The position numbers and the translations under genes were made by a program. Positions 15,101 through 27,100 of a stretch of 64,000 bases of DNA are shown in pieces (position 1 is the first letter of the stretch; every line of letters starts with the position of its first letter). This stretch comes from Amphiura filiformis (Eukaryota; Echinodermata; Ophiuroidea; Amphilepidida; Amphiuridae), in contig NC_092637.1 of assembly GCF_039555335.1 (NCBI RefSeq), forward strand, positions 41,242,726-41,306,725, written 5' to 3'. Below the pieces are notes generated by a model, which saw nothing but the letters and a program-made list of their open reading frames with translations, made no database searches and had not been told where the DNA came from.

Positions 15101-18100
15101 TGTGGCAAGCAGAAAAGCTTTCCTTTACAGCCCTCGCCATGGTCACTAATTCCTGAGCATCGTAGTTTTCCGTCTTGTCCCCATTTATTTCTTCCGTGAA
15201 CTGTACCACATCGTAAACAATTATAATAAACCAATCATAAAATAGAGCACAATTATAAGACAATCTGGGTCAAAGTCGTGTTTCTTTTATGAATACAAGT
15301 TCTATAAGAATTAATTCTAATCCAATGTGTGTGCTTTTTAAGCCCCGTTTATTTAATAATTTTGTCTCAAAGCTCCCGCGCGCATTGGACAATTGTGCGC
15401 GTTAGTCATGCCTAAAAACTATATTAATATCTTCCTTTTTTTAACCATTGCAAAATGAAATATTATTGCCATGTTGTGCATTCTAATGATAAAATTTCCA
15501 AATATTATATTATTTTACCCTCATCAAAATCACTTTTTCTTAATAAAGGCGTTATGATTATCAAATTTGGTATGTAGGACGTTTGGCTCATTAAAAGGAA
15601 AAAGATGATTTTCACCTAATTTGCATTTTCAATTAGCCGCCATCTTAGATTTGAAGGTGTCAAATTTCAAAATAGTCCATGGACCCAGGGAAATGAGCTA
15701 GGAGCTTTTTTTATTATTTATTTTAGATGAAAGAGAAAAGTTGTATTAAAAAAATGTTGAAGTCAGTTTTTTAAAACTTTTATTTTGGTCAAAATCAGCA
15801 AAAAGCCTAAAACACCAAAAAAAAAGCACTTTTTGGACAAAATGTCCTACGATAAAAAAGAATGGGGACAAAATTAGGAAATCTGACTCCAACATTTTTT
15901 GACAAATGACTTGAGGTACATTATGTCTGAATTTCATAGAAATCCATTAAAAATGGGTCCACTGACTATTTGGAAGGTTCAAAATCATCATTTCGGGCAA
16001 AAAATACGTTTATATCTAGATACACCTTCTAAATTTATGCACATTAGATGAAAATTTATTATATGTAGAATGTAAAAATTTATGCACTTGGTTTATTACA
16101 ATTTGCTGTGAAGATAGCATTATTTTACTGTAAAAATATTATAAATCGCCACGTGAAAATCAATGAAATACATAATGTCACGGCTTGAAATACAATAAAA
16201 TACATAAATTATACATTTGATCGTGCAAAATGCTTCACTTCAAGTTGCAATTTCTTTGGAACAGTAAGTGCGATTTTTTGTGGAATAAAACGTATGTGGA
16301 AGAAAAAAGTCTGCTCTTTTACCTGGAGTGACAATAAAATATGACTATAAATGGGTGTTTTTGATGAGGGTCTTCCCTTAAATCATACATTTTGTATCTC
16401 TGATTTATTTAATGTAGCATTATAGCAATTAAAAAACCGAATTCCTATTAGTCGTAAATTAATGATGTCCAACATGAATAATAGTAATAAAAACTTTTAA
16501 ATTTCCAGAGAAATAAACTTCAGAGGAGATGTGAAACATACTTTCAAATTAATGTGGTCTTAGCATTGTGGTTCTACCTGTTTGACACAAATCGCCACTG
16601 AATCCCGGTGCGCAGACACATTCGCCAGATCGTTCATCACATATTCCTCCATTGTAACAGTGAGGACACGTGTATCGGCAAGTATCACCCCATTTATCCG
16701 CTTCGCAGGCTAAATGATAGGAACAAATGTATTAAATAATTAAGAACATGTACGCAATCTACTTAGAGAGCAAAATATAGGATTTTGTCTTTTATCTATC
16801 CAATATCATGTCATAATATTGTGAGTAGTGTTATCCATTACGATACAAATATTGGCCACCCAATGCATTTTACACGATATTGTATAAGCAAAAGACAAAG
16901 TCCTATGTTTTATACTCATTATTCCCGGGGGCACTCACATAAATGGTCTGTACGCATGCGTGACCCAAAAAACAAGTAAAAAGGGGTGTTTTTTTTAGGA
17001 AAGGCAAGTTACGCGCATGACGCATTTAGGGTCTAAAAACACTGATTTTCAAGAATAAGGGTAGTTTTTTTTAAAGTGAACAACTTGTTTAGGGTACCTT
17101 TTCAAATTTTTGGTAAATAAGGAATCCAAAAAAGGTACATTTGTTGCATTTCTACTGGCCAAAAACTCATAAGTGGGTAAATTCAATATTAAATTACCTT
17201 ATTAAGGGGCTAAATTTGCTGGTAGGGTAAAACTCGTTTAGGGGGTGTTTGAAATTAAGGGATGGGGTATAAACATTTGGACAGTATTTATTGCGGGACA
17301 ATAGATCACATCAGACATCATTACAATGTGAATACGAAGAATGTCCTTCTGATATCAAATAATTTTAATTTTTTGAAATTCGCAATGTAATATACATTTT
17401 ATGGCAAATCATTAAAAATTGATATTTTTGATATTTAACAGTACTCGAAGTAAACTTTATAAATATGATGATTTATACTTAAAGTGTATGTAGGTGGGAT
17501 GAAATGCCGACGATCAATTGACAATTTTGAGCTTTCGTATTGAAGATTTTTTCCCCAAAACACCAAAAAAAAGGTCTTTGGGGGAAAAACTCCATATCTT
17601 CAATATGAAAGGTCAACATTTTTAATTGATCGTCGGCTTTTCCTCCCAGCTGCATACACTTTAAGAATATATCATTAGATTTATAAAATTTACTTCGAGG
17701 ACTGTTATATATCAAAAATGTGAAAAATATCAAATTTTGATAATTTGTCATAAAATTTGTATTATATCGTCAATTTCAAAAAATGAAAATTATTTGATAT
17801 CAGAAAGACATTCTGCGCATTCAGAATGTAATTCGATATGTCTGATATGCTCTCATTTCCCACAAAAATACTGTCGAAACGCTTAAAACGCTCATTCTAG
17901 ATCCCTTAATCAGTTTAAGTAAATTTTTTATTTAGAAAAAAGGAAGTTTGTGAGGATATCACCGTTGTTTTAAATGAACAAAACCGTCACAAACATCTAA
18001 ATCGCATTTTAGTTTTCGCACGTGTATTACGCGATAGCATTATCGCGTGGTCATTGAAGATCAACAAGCGTACCGGCGTTGTGTGCGCGCAAACAAACAA

Positions 18101-21100
18101 AAAAACCTGACAAATCTCAGAAATTGGAGGGAGGGGATGAGAAGCAAAACATTAATTTTATAACACCTAATATTACATTACGATTGTATTGACTTTGAAG
18201 CCTAGCTGGTCATCAGAACATTACCGTAAATTACGCAGGTAATAATTCTAAACCGATAATTAATATATTTAAGTATCCTAAGACTGAACATAAAATATAT
18301 TTCATGTATAACAAGGTAATTTAGTCGAAATAATATTGATTTAGGCCTAATTTACCGGGTTTTCATTACAATAGCGCTTTCAAGATGATGAAGATATTTC
18401 CAGCGGACCACAACAGTATAGAGTCTTACTCGTAAATTAGTGCCATCACATCTGTACTTTAGGTCTAAAATGCTTCCCTATTACAGCTGCGATCCACAAT
18501 GTAACAGCTTTAATATAACTGGGATATTTAGCATATCATTAAATTCAGACCAGCATACAGGCTTTTACAACCAATCATTGATAATTGGCATTAGAGTTGA
18601 CGGAGTAATGAGTAAGAGTATTATTTTTATGTGTATTTACTTAGCATACCTCTAACGATCAGTTGGAAAATGGCATGTTTACCATCAGTTCGTTTTCCAG
18701 CTTCATGGCACTCATAGACACCTGCATCATCGACGGTAACACTGGGGATTGTAACGCTCGTGACGTCATCCCAATTTGGACGGTTTCCGGTTCCACTATA
18801 TTGCGCGTTATTATGCCACCATCTGAGAGTAGACTTGGTTGTGTCCATTGTGAAGGTCACAGATTCACCGATGCTTACTGTTTGAGAAATGTGCTGAGGA
18901 GTGACATCACCTATGCGACAAGAAAAATAGTCCTTATTGCTATAGCATTTATTAATTTTAGAAAAGAAACGAACTGCTAGCAACATAAAGATAAACAGTA
19001 CTAAAGTAACGGTTTACTAAAGCTCGTGTCTGTTTAAAGGCATATTAATGGTTGCATTGTCTTTCCATGTGAAAGCGAATATCGTAATTCAGTTTAATTT
19101 TATTCCCATCGCTACTTTCTGTTCAGTTAGCTTAAATTATTGTTGTAATTCAATATTTGACAAAGTAGCGATACATGTGAAAAATAATGAATTAAATGTT
19201 GCTAAATATGGTAAGATAAAACGTTGTTGATTCAGCAACACCATTTTTTGCAAAGAATTGTTAATACATGATTATGCAATAGTTATGAGCCCTGGTGGAA
19301 AGGGTAAGAAATTTTTGGGGACTCGAATAGGAAGGGGGGGGGGTGCAAGCAATTTTGGCAAGCCGAGAGGGACAAGAAGTTTTGGGCACACATTCATAGG
19401 GCGCCCTTTAAATAAAACGCTCAAAATGCTTAGGAAAACAGTACAGAAAGCCTAAATATGCATTTTACATATCAATTTGAAAGCGCTCTAAAACAAAGTC
19501 ATAGTTCAGTGAATGTACAACCGTTTGACAAAACAGGCGAAAATAGTAACTTTTTGCACAAGATTTAAAATTTAAAGAGAATTGGCCATTGCTGATTGAA
19601 ATGAAGCTAGTACAGGGTGTCCAAGAATGATTTATACCGGGAAAGTTGAATTGGTTTAGGTATAAAGAGCATTTTTATTGGTAATATTGTTTTAATTTCA
19701 AAGATCTACATATATTTAGCTTACTTAGGAATTAGATTTTAGAAATTGGACGTTTCTAATAGAATTTCAAGTTTAAACAAAACAACCTATTTTGAAAACC
19801 TGTAAAATTACTAAAAAAATAAAAACAATATGACATTTATAGAGCGCCTTTCACATGTATCAAAGCGCTTTACATTTATTCTGCCGTCGTTAGAGAATGT
19901 CAGCTGCCATACAATGCCCAAGGCATGCTCATACCTTTGGACGGCACTCAATGGACAATATCCCTAACAGCTCCCCATTTCACCCCTGGGTAGAGAGAGG
20001 CAAGTGATGTAAAGTGCCTTGCCCAAGTGCACAACACGATGGCACCGTCGGGGTTTGAGCTCGCATCCCTCCGATTGCGAGGTAGAGCCCGTACCGCTGC
20101 GCCACCGTGCCCCCGTTTTGCACAGAGTTATTTAGAAAATGTTATGCAGGTATATTTGTTGTGTCCTGTTCTACTTCTACTAAAAAGTCGATATCTTTAG
20201 ATTATTTACGATGTTACGAAGCAATCCTTTTATGGAATATAGGACTTATTGCGCTTGAGTGACCATCTTTGGCGGTGGTTTTGAAGACAAATTATTGCGG
20301 TGTGTGAGTTTCATCATTTGAAATGCCGGCAGAGATAGATTTGTCATAAAAGTAAAGAGAAGGTTTGTCCTTGGTGTCACAGCATGCATTTATGTCCACA
20401 GTATATTAGCATACCCACAGCTACGTAACGGAGAAGATTATAATTCAATGCGGATGATCCTTGAGGAAGTTATATTCTCCGTAATAATGACATTTTGGGG
20501 TAAAAATTGTGGTCACAATCGAATAAAAAGTTTTTCAACCTAAATATCTGAAGTCATATTAAAATGTTTCATTAAACCCTATCAAGAATTATTCAGCGTT
20601 GTAAGCTCTACATCTGTGCTAAATTTGTTGTATTTCCTATTAAAAAAAAGTAGGATTTCTCAAATATATTACACAGTACTGCTGGACGATGGTGATACAG
20701 GATCCATGTGTTATGATGCCGTTGCGCTGTAAACTACACACATGCAGGTTTCGTTCATTTTCAGTAATATCAATGTCACGCCAAAACGAATCAATCTATT
20801 TAGGCGGCTGTACACATTATCCCCGGCAACTTTGGTGGTGACCAGCAAGCTTCACCAGTAGAAGTTACCGGCGACTGACTGGCAATTTACCGGCGACCAG
20901 CAATGCATAACTCAATGCACACAGCATTCGTCACCGCCAAAACTGGCGGCCACCACGACATAAACCACTCTAATTGGGTCAATAAACTTCCTTTGAAATC
21001 ACTGATTGCACTCAGGATGATCTTTAAGTCACGCACTGAATGGTCTATTGTTCTATTGTGTCCGATTTGAGCGCTGACATATTGGAAAATGTTGCCAATC

Positions 21101-24100
21101 AATATTCATGAGAGTGTACATTCAACGTCCAATTTTCGAAATTGGGTGGGGTGTGCTTGGCAGGTGTAAAATACATCTGACTGGGCGTTTTAAATACGTA
21201 ACGCATAAAGGCATTGACATCATCGAATGGCTGCCTATAGTGCTGCTAGTGTTAGGCCTATGTGTGTGTGTGTGTGTGTGTGGGGGGGTGTGTGTGTTTA
21301 GTTTCTATAATAATTATTATAAGGCCTACATTTATTTGTCATTCATTTCTTTTCCTTTCTCTGTACTTGCTAAAGTATCACTCCCTCTTCTTATCTCCTT
21401 CCCTTCTCCATCCCCTCTTACGTTTTGTCCCCTCTCATTCCTATCATTTTCCTTACCTTTCTATTTATTTACGTCTATTTATTTATTTCTCTTTATTTCT
21501 TCCTCTTTCTCTCTTCCTCCAGTCCCCTCTCATTCTTCATATCCCCTCCTCCACCCTCATCCCCTCCCAAGACCTCTCACAGAAGAGCTGCCCCCCCCCT
21601 TCAGTACGCCACTGTTTATGACATTCTCCTTCTTAAAATAAAATATCTGATATAATAAAATGTCAATTTGTGAAACAACTTTTATATAGGCCTATACCGG
21701 TATACTTATTATATGTTACATGTATACGTAGCTATTTAATACCATTATTGTACTATATAATTATAGAAATGCCTACATGGCAGCCTTGATATGTAATCAT
21801 TCAGCAAGCGCATCCAATTTATTTAAATCAGAGAAGATGAGAAAAGAGGAGGTCGCTCGAACATTATAATCCGATTGCCCACAGTTAACCTCCATTCACT
21901 TTTCTTTGTTTGGAGTACTTCAAACACCACTTGACTATTCCTTTGTGGTAATCTGTTCATCCGCCACACGCTCGACTGATTCAGTAGTTCTCTTAGTGGA
22001 GAAAATATTCCACACACGGAAGTACATGGTCAAATTCCCAATTTGGCAGTCAAATCATGCTTTTATTATATAAAAAAAATAATACTAACTCTAGGGTGAC
22101 CATGATTTTTAAACGAGTCAAAAAGCATTATATATATCGCAACTCCCATTGAAAAATTCAAAGTTTTGTTAAAGGTCCGTAACCCGATCGACAGCATCAT
22201 CCCCCCGATTTTTTTCATTGTTGATGAGGTTTTGGTCCCACATAATAGATACTATTTTTCTCATTACTATCCTGAAATTTGACGCTCCAAGTCGATGTAT
22301 TTCCGGAGAAATCATGAATCACAGCGGTTTTACAGGTATACCAGTTTGTAAACAATAAAAATTACTTCGGATCATGGGAAGAGAAAAAAGCGAACTACGC
22401 TAAGTGCTGAGGAGACGGTCTGCCGTATATAATTAAAACAATTCCTTGATTATTTCAGTTGGTGAAATAGCTCAATTGGCTAGCGCGCCGTTCTTTTACC
22501 CGCGAGGTACCCGGTTCAAAACCCGGTATCGGAAGGTTTTTTCCTCTCCATTTTTAACCCAAACTTTTTTATATTCATTTGAAATGTACATATTGCAAGG
22601 GGAAATATATTTTGTTTCCTTTTTTTTTGAAACGGTACGAAAAAACCAAAAAAAACAAATATTTTCCGTTCAATACGGGCCGGGCATTGCAGCATGTCAG
22701 CATTCGTCATACGAACGGGAATTGTTGTTGTTGCATGCCTACCCAGAATGCAATTCACGTATACAAGGTATTGGATTGCAAATTTGGCTATTTATTCACA
22801 TTTACGCTGAAAATGCTCTCGTTTTTTCACAAAGCAGCATAAAGGGGAGATATTTGATATTATTATGTAATTTTAAAGACAATCCATATCCAAAACCAAT
22901 AGGGTTACCCCCTTTAAGTTATGGAAAGTCAAGCATAATTAATTTTCCAGTAAACTTAATATAAGGTCAAAGAAAAAGAAATTTAAATGATAACCATTTG
23001 AATATTTGCGGCTGTTTACGGAAACTTAAAACTAGTGTAATCAGTATTTCAAACTCGTGTCAGTTTCTCCATATACTCCCGTTTTGTGTCCAAACGTGTC
23101 CAAAAATGCTATTTGGATCAAAAGTGATGGTCTTTTTCACAGGGAACTCGGGTCAAACTTAGCAGCCAGTCATGCCAAACAATACAGAAATTATATTTCG
23201 CGGTCAACTGACGTAACAAATTGATATCCGGGCATGCGCCGTTTAGAGCTAGACAGTCGTGACTCGCAAAGCCACTTATCGTATTAGTTGTTCAATCGGA
23301 TTAGATCACTGTTTCCATCAATAGGCGGATGCACACATTATTTATTTGATGTGGGCAGCCGGCGGCCCTGATTTGGTAAAATGATCTAACTTGAAAATCG
23401 CTGTTTCGAGAAAAAGAGCTTTTAAGTTTGAACACTTGACGTTTTTATTTTTGAGCAAAATAAATTATTAAACACATCTAATATCTTAGAAAATATATAA
23501 ATATTTTTATTTGCCAAAATTTGGATAATTTGGTTGAGTAATTTTGAAATGACAACCATTTTTAGGAAGTTAGGTTGTTTTACATTGTTTACCTCATAAC
23601 AAAAATAAACATAGTGAGACTCATTAATTTGGTAAAATGATCTATCTTGAGATAGGTTGTTTTGCCGTGTTATCATCAATGCGTTAGGGTTTATCTGACG
23701 CTCTCTAGAGGGTCTTGGCTAATGTGGTAAAATGATCTAACTTTGAGATAGCTCATTTTACCATATTAAATACATGAAAAATGACAGAAAAGTATCAAGA
23801 TAGGTTCTGCTATCTTCAAAATGAAGCACGGTGGTGATTTGAGGATGTCAGCAATTGAAAGAGAGCCCTCACATTACCCAAGATATGGATTTATCTCAAA
23901 ATGTCCAAATTTCAAGTTAGATCGTTTTACCAAATCAGGGCCGAGCGAGCGACCTCCTCTTTTATCATCTTCTCTGATTTAAATGAAGCACCTACTGTCA
24001 GTGGGGTGACAACGGACTATACATTAGCGGCTAATGTGTGCCTTTTGTGCTTACGGCTACTCAGTCACACCCTTAGGTACTTTTCGTTCCATTGGGCGCT

Positions 24101-27100
24101 TTCACGCGACTTTCATTTGATCACTTATTGACAGTGCTCTGCTAGGTAAAGCGTTAATACACTGTTGGGTCAGCTTACCGATTTAATGGCGGAAGCCCTT
24201 TGTCCCAAACAAAAGGTACCTTTCGATGAATAGCTTGTCAGATTTCAAATCGGCACAAGGTTTCAATGCGTTCCGTAATCTATTTCTTCTCCATCTTTTA
24301 ATAGCTCCATGCTTTAAGTGGTGTTAACAAGCTTACCATCGATCGTTTCATCTTGATCTGGATTTCTATTGTTATAATATTTTATTGATGTTATTGCCTC
24401 ATGATAATGCTGTCCACAGACCCGATAATTATGATCTAATTTCAGTTGACAATAGCTGACATACCGATCGCGACGGGAGTCCCACATTTTCAAGTACCTC
24501 GTACTTGAGTTTGGGTGAGCTGCTGTCGGTGACGGAATGTTACCTACCGGCGAGGAAAACATGGCTTTCTAGTAGTTGCTAGTGGCCAAACATATGACTC
24601 GTAGCGGTGACGAGCTAACGGCGAGGGGCTAGTGGTCACCACCAAAGTGGACGGGGATAATGTGCCGAGCCGCCTTATATGAAAGTCACAGAATAGGAGA
24701 CATATGTGTCAGTGTATTGCACTTATTAAAATTAGATACACTATTGACTATAAATCATTCTGGGACACCGTGTATATGGACAATGTAAGTGTGATCTTTC
24801 ATTTAATGACATAAAATTTGAAAAATATTGTAAGGAACACTTCGTCGGCAGAGTGCTACACTATCGTAAGTGCAGTTTGGACAGTTTTACAGGAGGAGCA
24901 TTTTTTGTGTTTAGCGTAGCCGTTTGTTTCCAAGTAGCCATAAAATGATGTAAAGCAATTTGATTTTAATAATATAAACTATATAAATGGTGTTAAAGTT
25001 AATAAATCGATGAATTATTTGCTGATTTAGATGTCGTAAGTGCCACATACGATAGTGTTACACTTAAATTGAAATGAGTGTAGAGTGCAACACTATCGTA
25101 TGTGCCACATACTGATAGTGTTGTACTCAAATAGAAATAAGTGTAGAGGTGCAACACTATCGTATGTGCCACATACGATAGTGTGTGCATTCATTGCTAA
25201 ATTAGGATATGCGTAATATCGGCTCAAATATCCAATATTTTGTCACTTCTTAACAAGTGTTAAGACACCTTTGGCCGTAATGTTATCTCTCAAAATTTAT
25301 TACTGAATCTAAAACTAAAAATACCGGATTTATCGTCTCTATTACCAGTCATGGGAGCTATGAACTTAGCCAGCATGATGACAACGCATACAGCCGTCAG
25401 CGTCACAGCCAGTGATGTGTTAGAGACTGTTTTGCACTTACGATGGTGTAGCATTCCGTGATTTTGTTGTTTAGGCCCAATAAAGTAGCGTATGTGGCAC
25501 ATACGATGGTCTTGCAGCAAATGAAAAACAAAATTAGCGTGCAAGACTATCGTAAGTGGCACATACGATAGTCTTGCATGCATTAATTAAAATTGCATTG
25601 CACTTACGATATTTTATTTTATTAATTAAAAAATAATTAAGCAATTTTGAAACTTAAAACCTGGTTTAAAATGTGCGTTTTTATATGGCCTTCCATAATT
25701 AGTCAAAATCTCATTTTGACCAAAAATGTCACTTACGATAGTGTAGCACTCTGGCGACGACTTGAGGTTTTGACTTTTAAAACCTAAATTTTAGTAAAAA
25801 ATGGTGATGGGATAGGTCGTTAGCAACAGATTAACTACATTTGCCTTGCTATAAACATTGAATTGCGTTATCTGTTGACCTTATGGGGGAAAAGTGTTTT
25901 TAGGGGAAGTGTTAGCTTTCGTTCGATATAAAAAAATCTGATTGGATGAAGGAAACTTTAGATCTCACACAGATCTTATGATGCTATGCACTCAAGCGTG
26001 TAGTGCAAATTGGGATCTCAAGGGTTTGCAAATTTGCAAAATTAGCATGTGCAAAAGGGGGAGGCAATGATATTTTGGCAGGCCGAGGAGTGGGGTGGGG
26101 TGGGGGCAATTTTTTGCGAGCTGAGGGACGGGGAAATTTTCGGTTCGTGTTTATTTGCACAGCTCCTTACAAAGAGAAACTAATCTTTTGCTCATACAAT
26201 TTGAATGCTTGGAAAATGGAATTGTCGACGCGGGCGCGTCAGTGTCAATTTAAAATAAGAAAAACATCGGCTGTGGTTTATTCTTACTTAAGTATCAAAT
26301 CCTTTGAATATTGGACTGGGGTCATTTTCCTAATTGCATGTAGGCCTAGTTGGCTTTTGCGGTGCGCATGAAATTTGTTCATACTTCTACAGCACCTACG
26401 GTTAGATCATAAAATCTTTAATACGCCTTAAGCTGGCTTTAACATGTATCAAAACTTCCTGAAAGATGGAACTGCGGAGACATTTTTAGACCCAGAGCGA
26501 TTAACGGGTCATCCCATTCGAGATCTATTAGCATCATACCAGTTAAGTTAGGGACTAACGGTTTGGATATTACAAACTCATTTATACCAAGTGTGCACTG
26601 CCCTGCATTTATGATCATCCTACATAAATCTGAGTTCAAATTGCTTTCGCTCATGGCAATTAGTCCGAACATCTTTATTTAAAAGTTTGCGTTGGGAAAT
26701 GCAAACATTATCATCTAATGTAATCTAATGCAATTATTTCACAGATAATCACTGGATTTCACTCATGATCTTACTATTTTGTGCCATAATTATGGTCGTG
26801 ATCTTTTCCGTGATTCCGTCTTTATTTGCTTCGCAATGAAATGCTCCGATTCTCGTCTTTTTACCCGCACTAGGCATATTCAGAAGTTTTGCCGGTATGT
26901 GTCCAGGGTTTGTCTCATATGATCCAGTAGGTAACCCACTCCCTGTGCTTGTATCTGATGTACGTCCAAATGATAGCATGGCATCTTTGTCAACACTACT
27001 CCTGTAACCTCCGATGAACAGACTAGTATCGCCATTGATATATATCCGCGGATTGCTGTTGTAGCAGGTGACATCCAAAACACAACTTATATCTACAACA

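Larger units (their letters stand above)
21829..23976. mobile_element. 2148-bp hAT-like element with 8-bp target duplication
   Basis: Terminal inverted repeats begin CAGAGAAGATGA and agree over 31 bp with one mismatch (through GAGGAGGTCGCTCG). Both sides are flanked by ATTTAAAT (21,821-21,828 and 23,977-23,984), an 8-bp target duplication. A CAGAG start and 8-bp duplication are hallmarks of the hAT superfamily. The related repeat at 30,660-31,675 reads straight through the insertion point. No transposase is encoded, so it depended on an autonomous relative. It carries a tRNA-like module near 22,457-22,540. Confidence 0.85.
21044..24240 (+). repeat. Repeat family R1, copy A (split by the hAT-like insertion)
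   Basis: Segments 21,044-21,828 and 23,977-24,240 align by eye, in reverse, with 30,660-31,675. Shared blocks include TGTTGCCAATCAATATTCAT, a CT-rich stretch, and AAAGCGTTAATA followed by AATTTAATGGCGGAA. The G-T-rich run at 21,262-21,298 is part of it. Confidence 0.6.
20803..24674. mobile_element. 3.9-kb TTA-flanked inverted-repeat element (PIF/Harbinger-like), host of a nest
   Basis: The left end GGCGGCTGTACACATTATCC and right-end inverse GGCGGCTCGGCACATTATCC continue as matching arms for about 42 bp, past CTTTGGTGGTGACCA. TTA flanks both sides (20,800-20,802 and 24,675-24,677). A 3-bp TWA target and GG ends are typical of PIF/Harbinger elements. No transposase ORF remains. Inside are a CT-rich segment, a repeat unit shared with two other loci, and a later hAT-like insertion at 21,829-23,976. 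Confidence 0.65.
18911..26774. other. Tie-like intron Ig1-Ig2: nested DNA transposons
   Basis: 7.9 kb between the two Ig exons, with a SINE (19,828-20,115), a 3.9-kb TTA-flanked element (20,803-24,674) nested with a hAT-like element, a 917-bp palindrome-rich element (24,843-25,759) and G-rich repeats at about 19,290-19,400 and 26,040-26,140. No exon found. Confidence 0.6.

Noticed and set aside
15746-15937. 63-codon minus-strand frame
   Set aside because: Phe/Lys-rich translation of AT-rich DNA; no family features or splice context.
18440-18655. 71-codon plus-strand frame beside the Ig2 exon
   Set aside because: No recognisable features; overlaps the splice donor of a well-supported minus-strand exon.
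21108-21655. Long plus-strand open frames up to 177 codons
   Set aside because: Translations are of a CT-rich, low-complexity tract that belongs to repeat R1; no domain features.
22446-22964. 172-codon open frame in the hAT-like element
   Set aside because: No hAT transposase motifs; it runs through the tRNA-like module and T-rich tracts.
26760-26775. Alternative donor GTGAAA for the Ig-like 1 exon
   Set aside because: GTAAGA is the stronger site and matches the phase; the alternative would add four codons and cannot be excluded.
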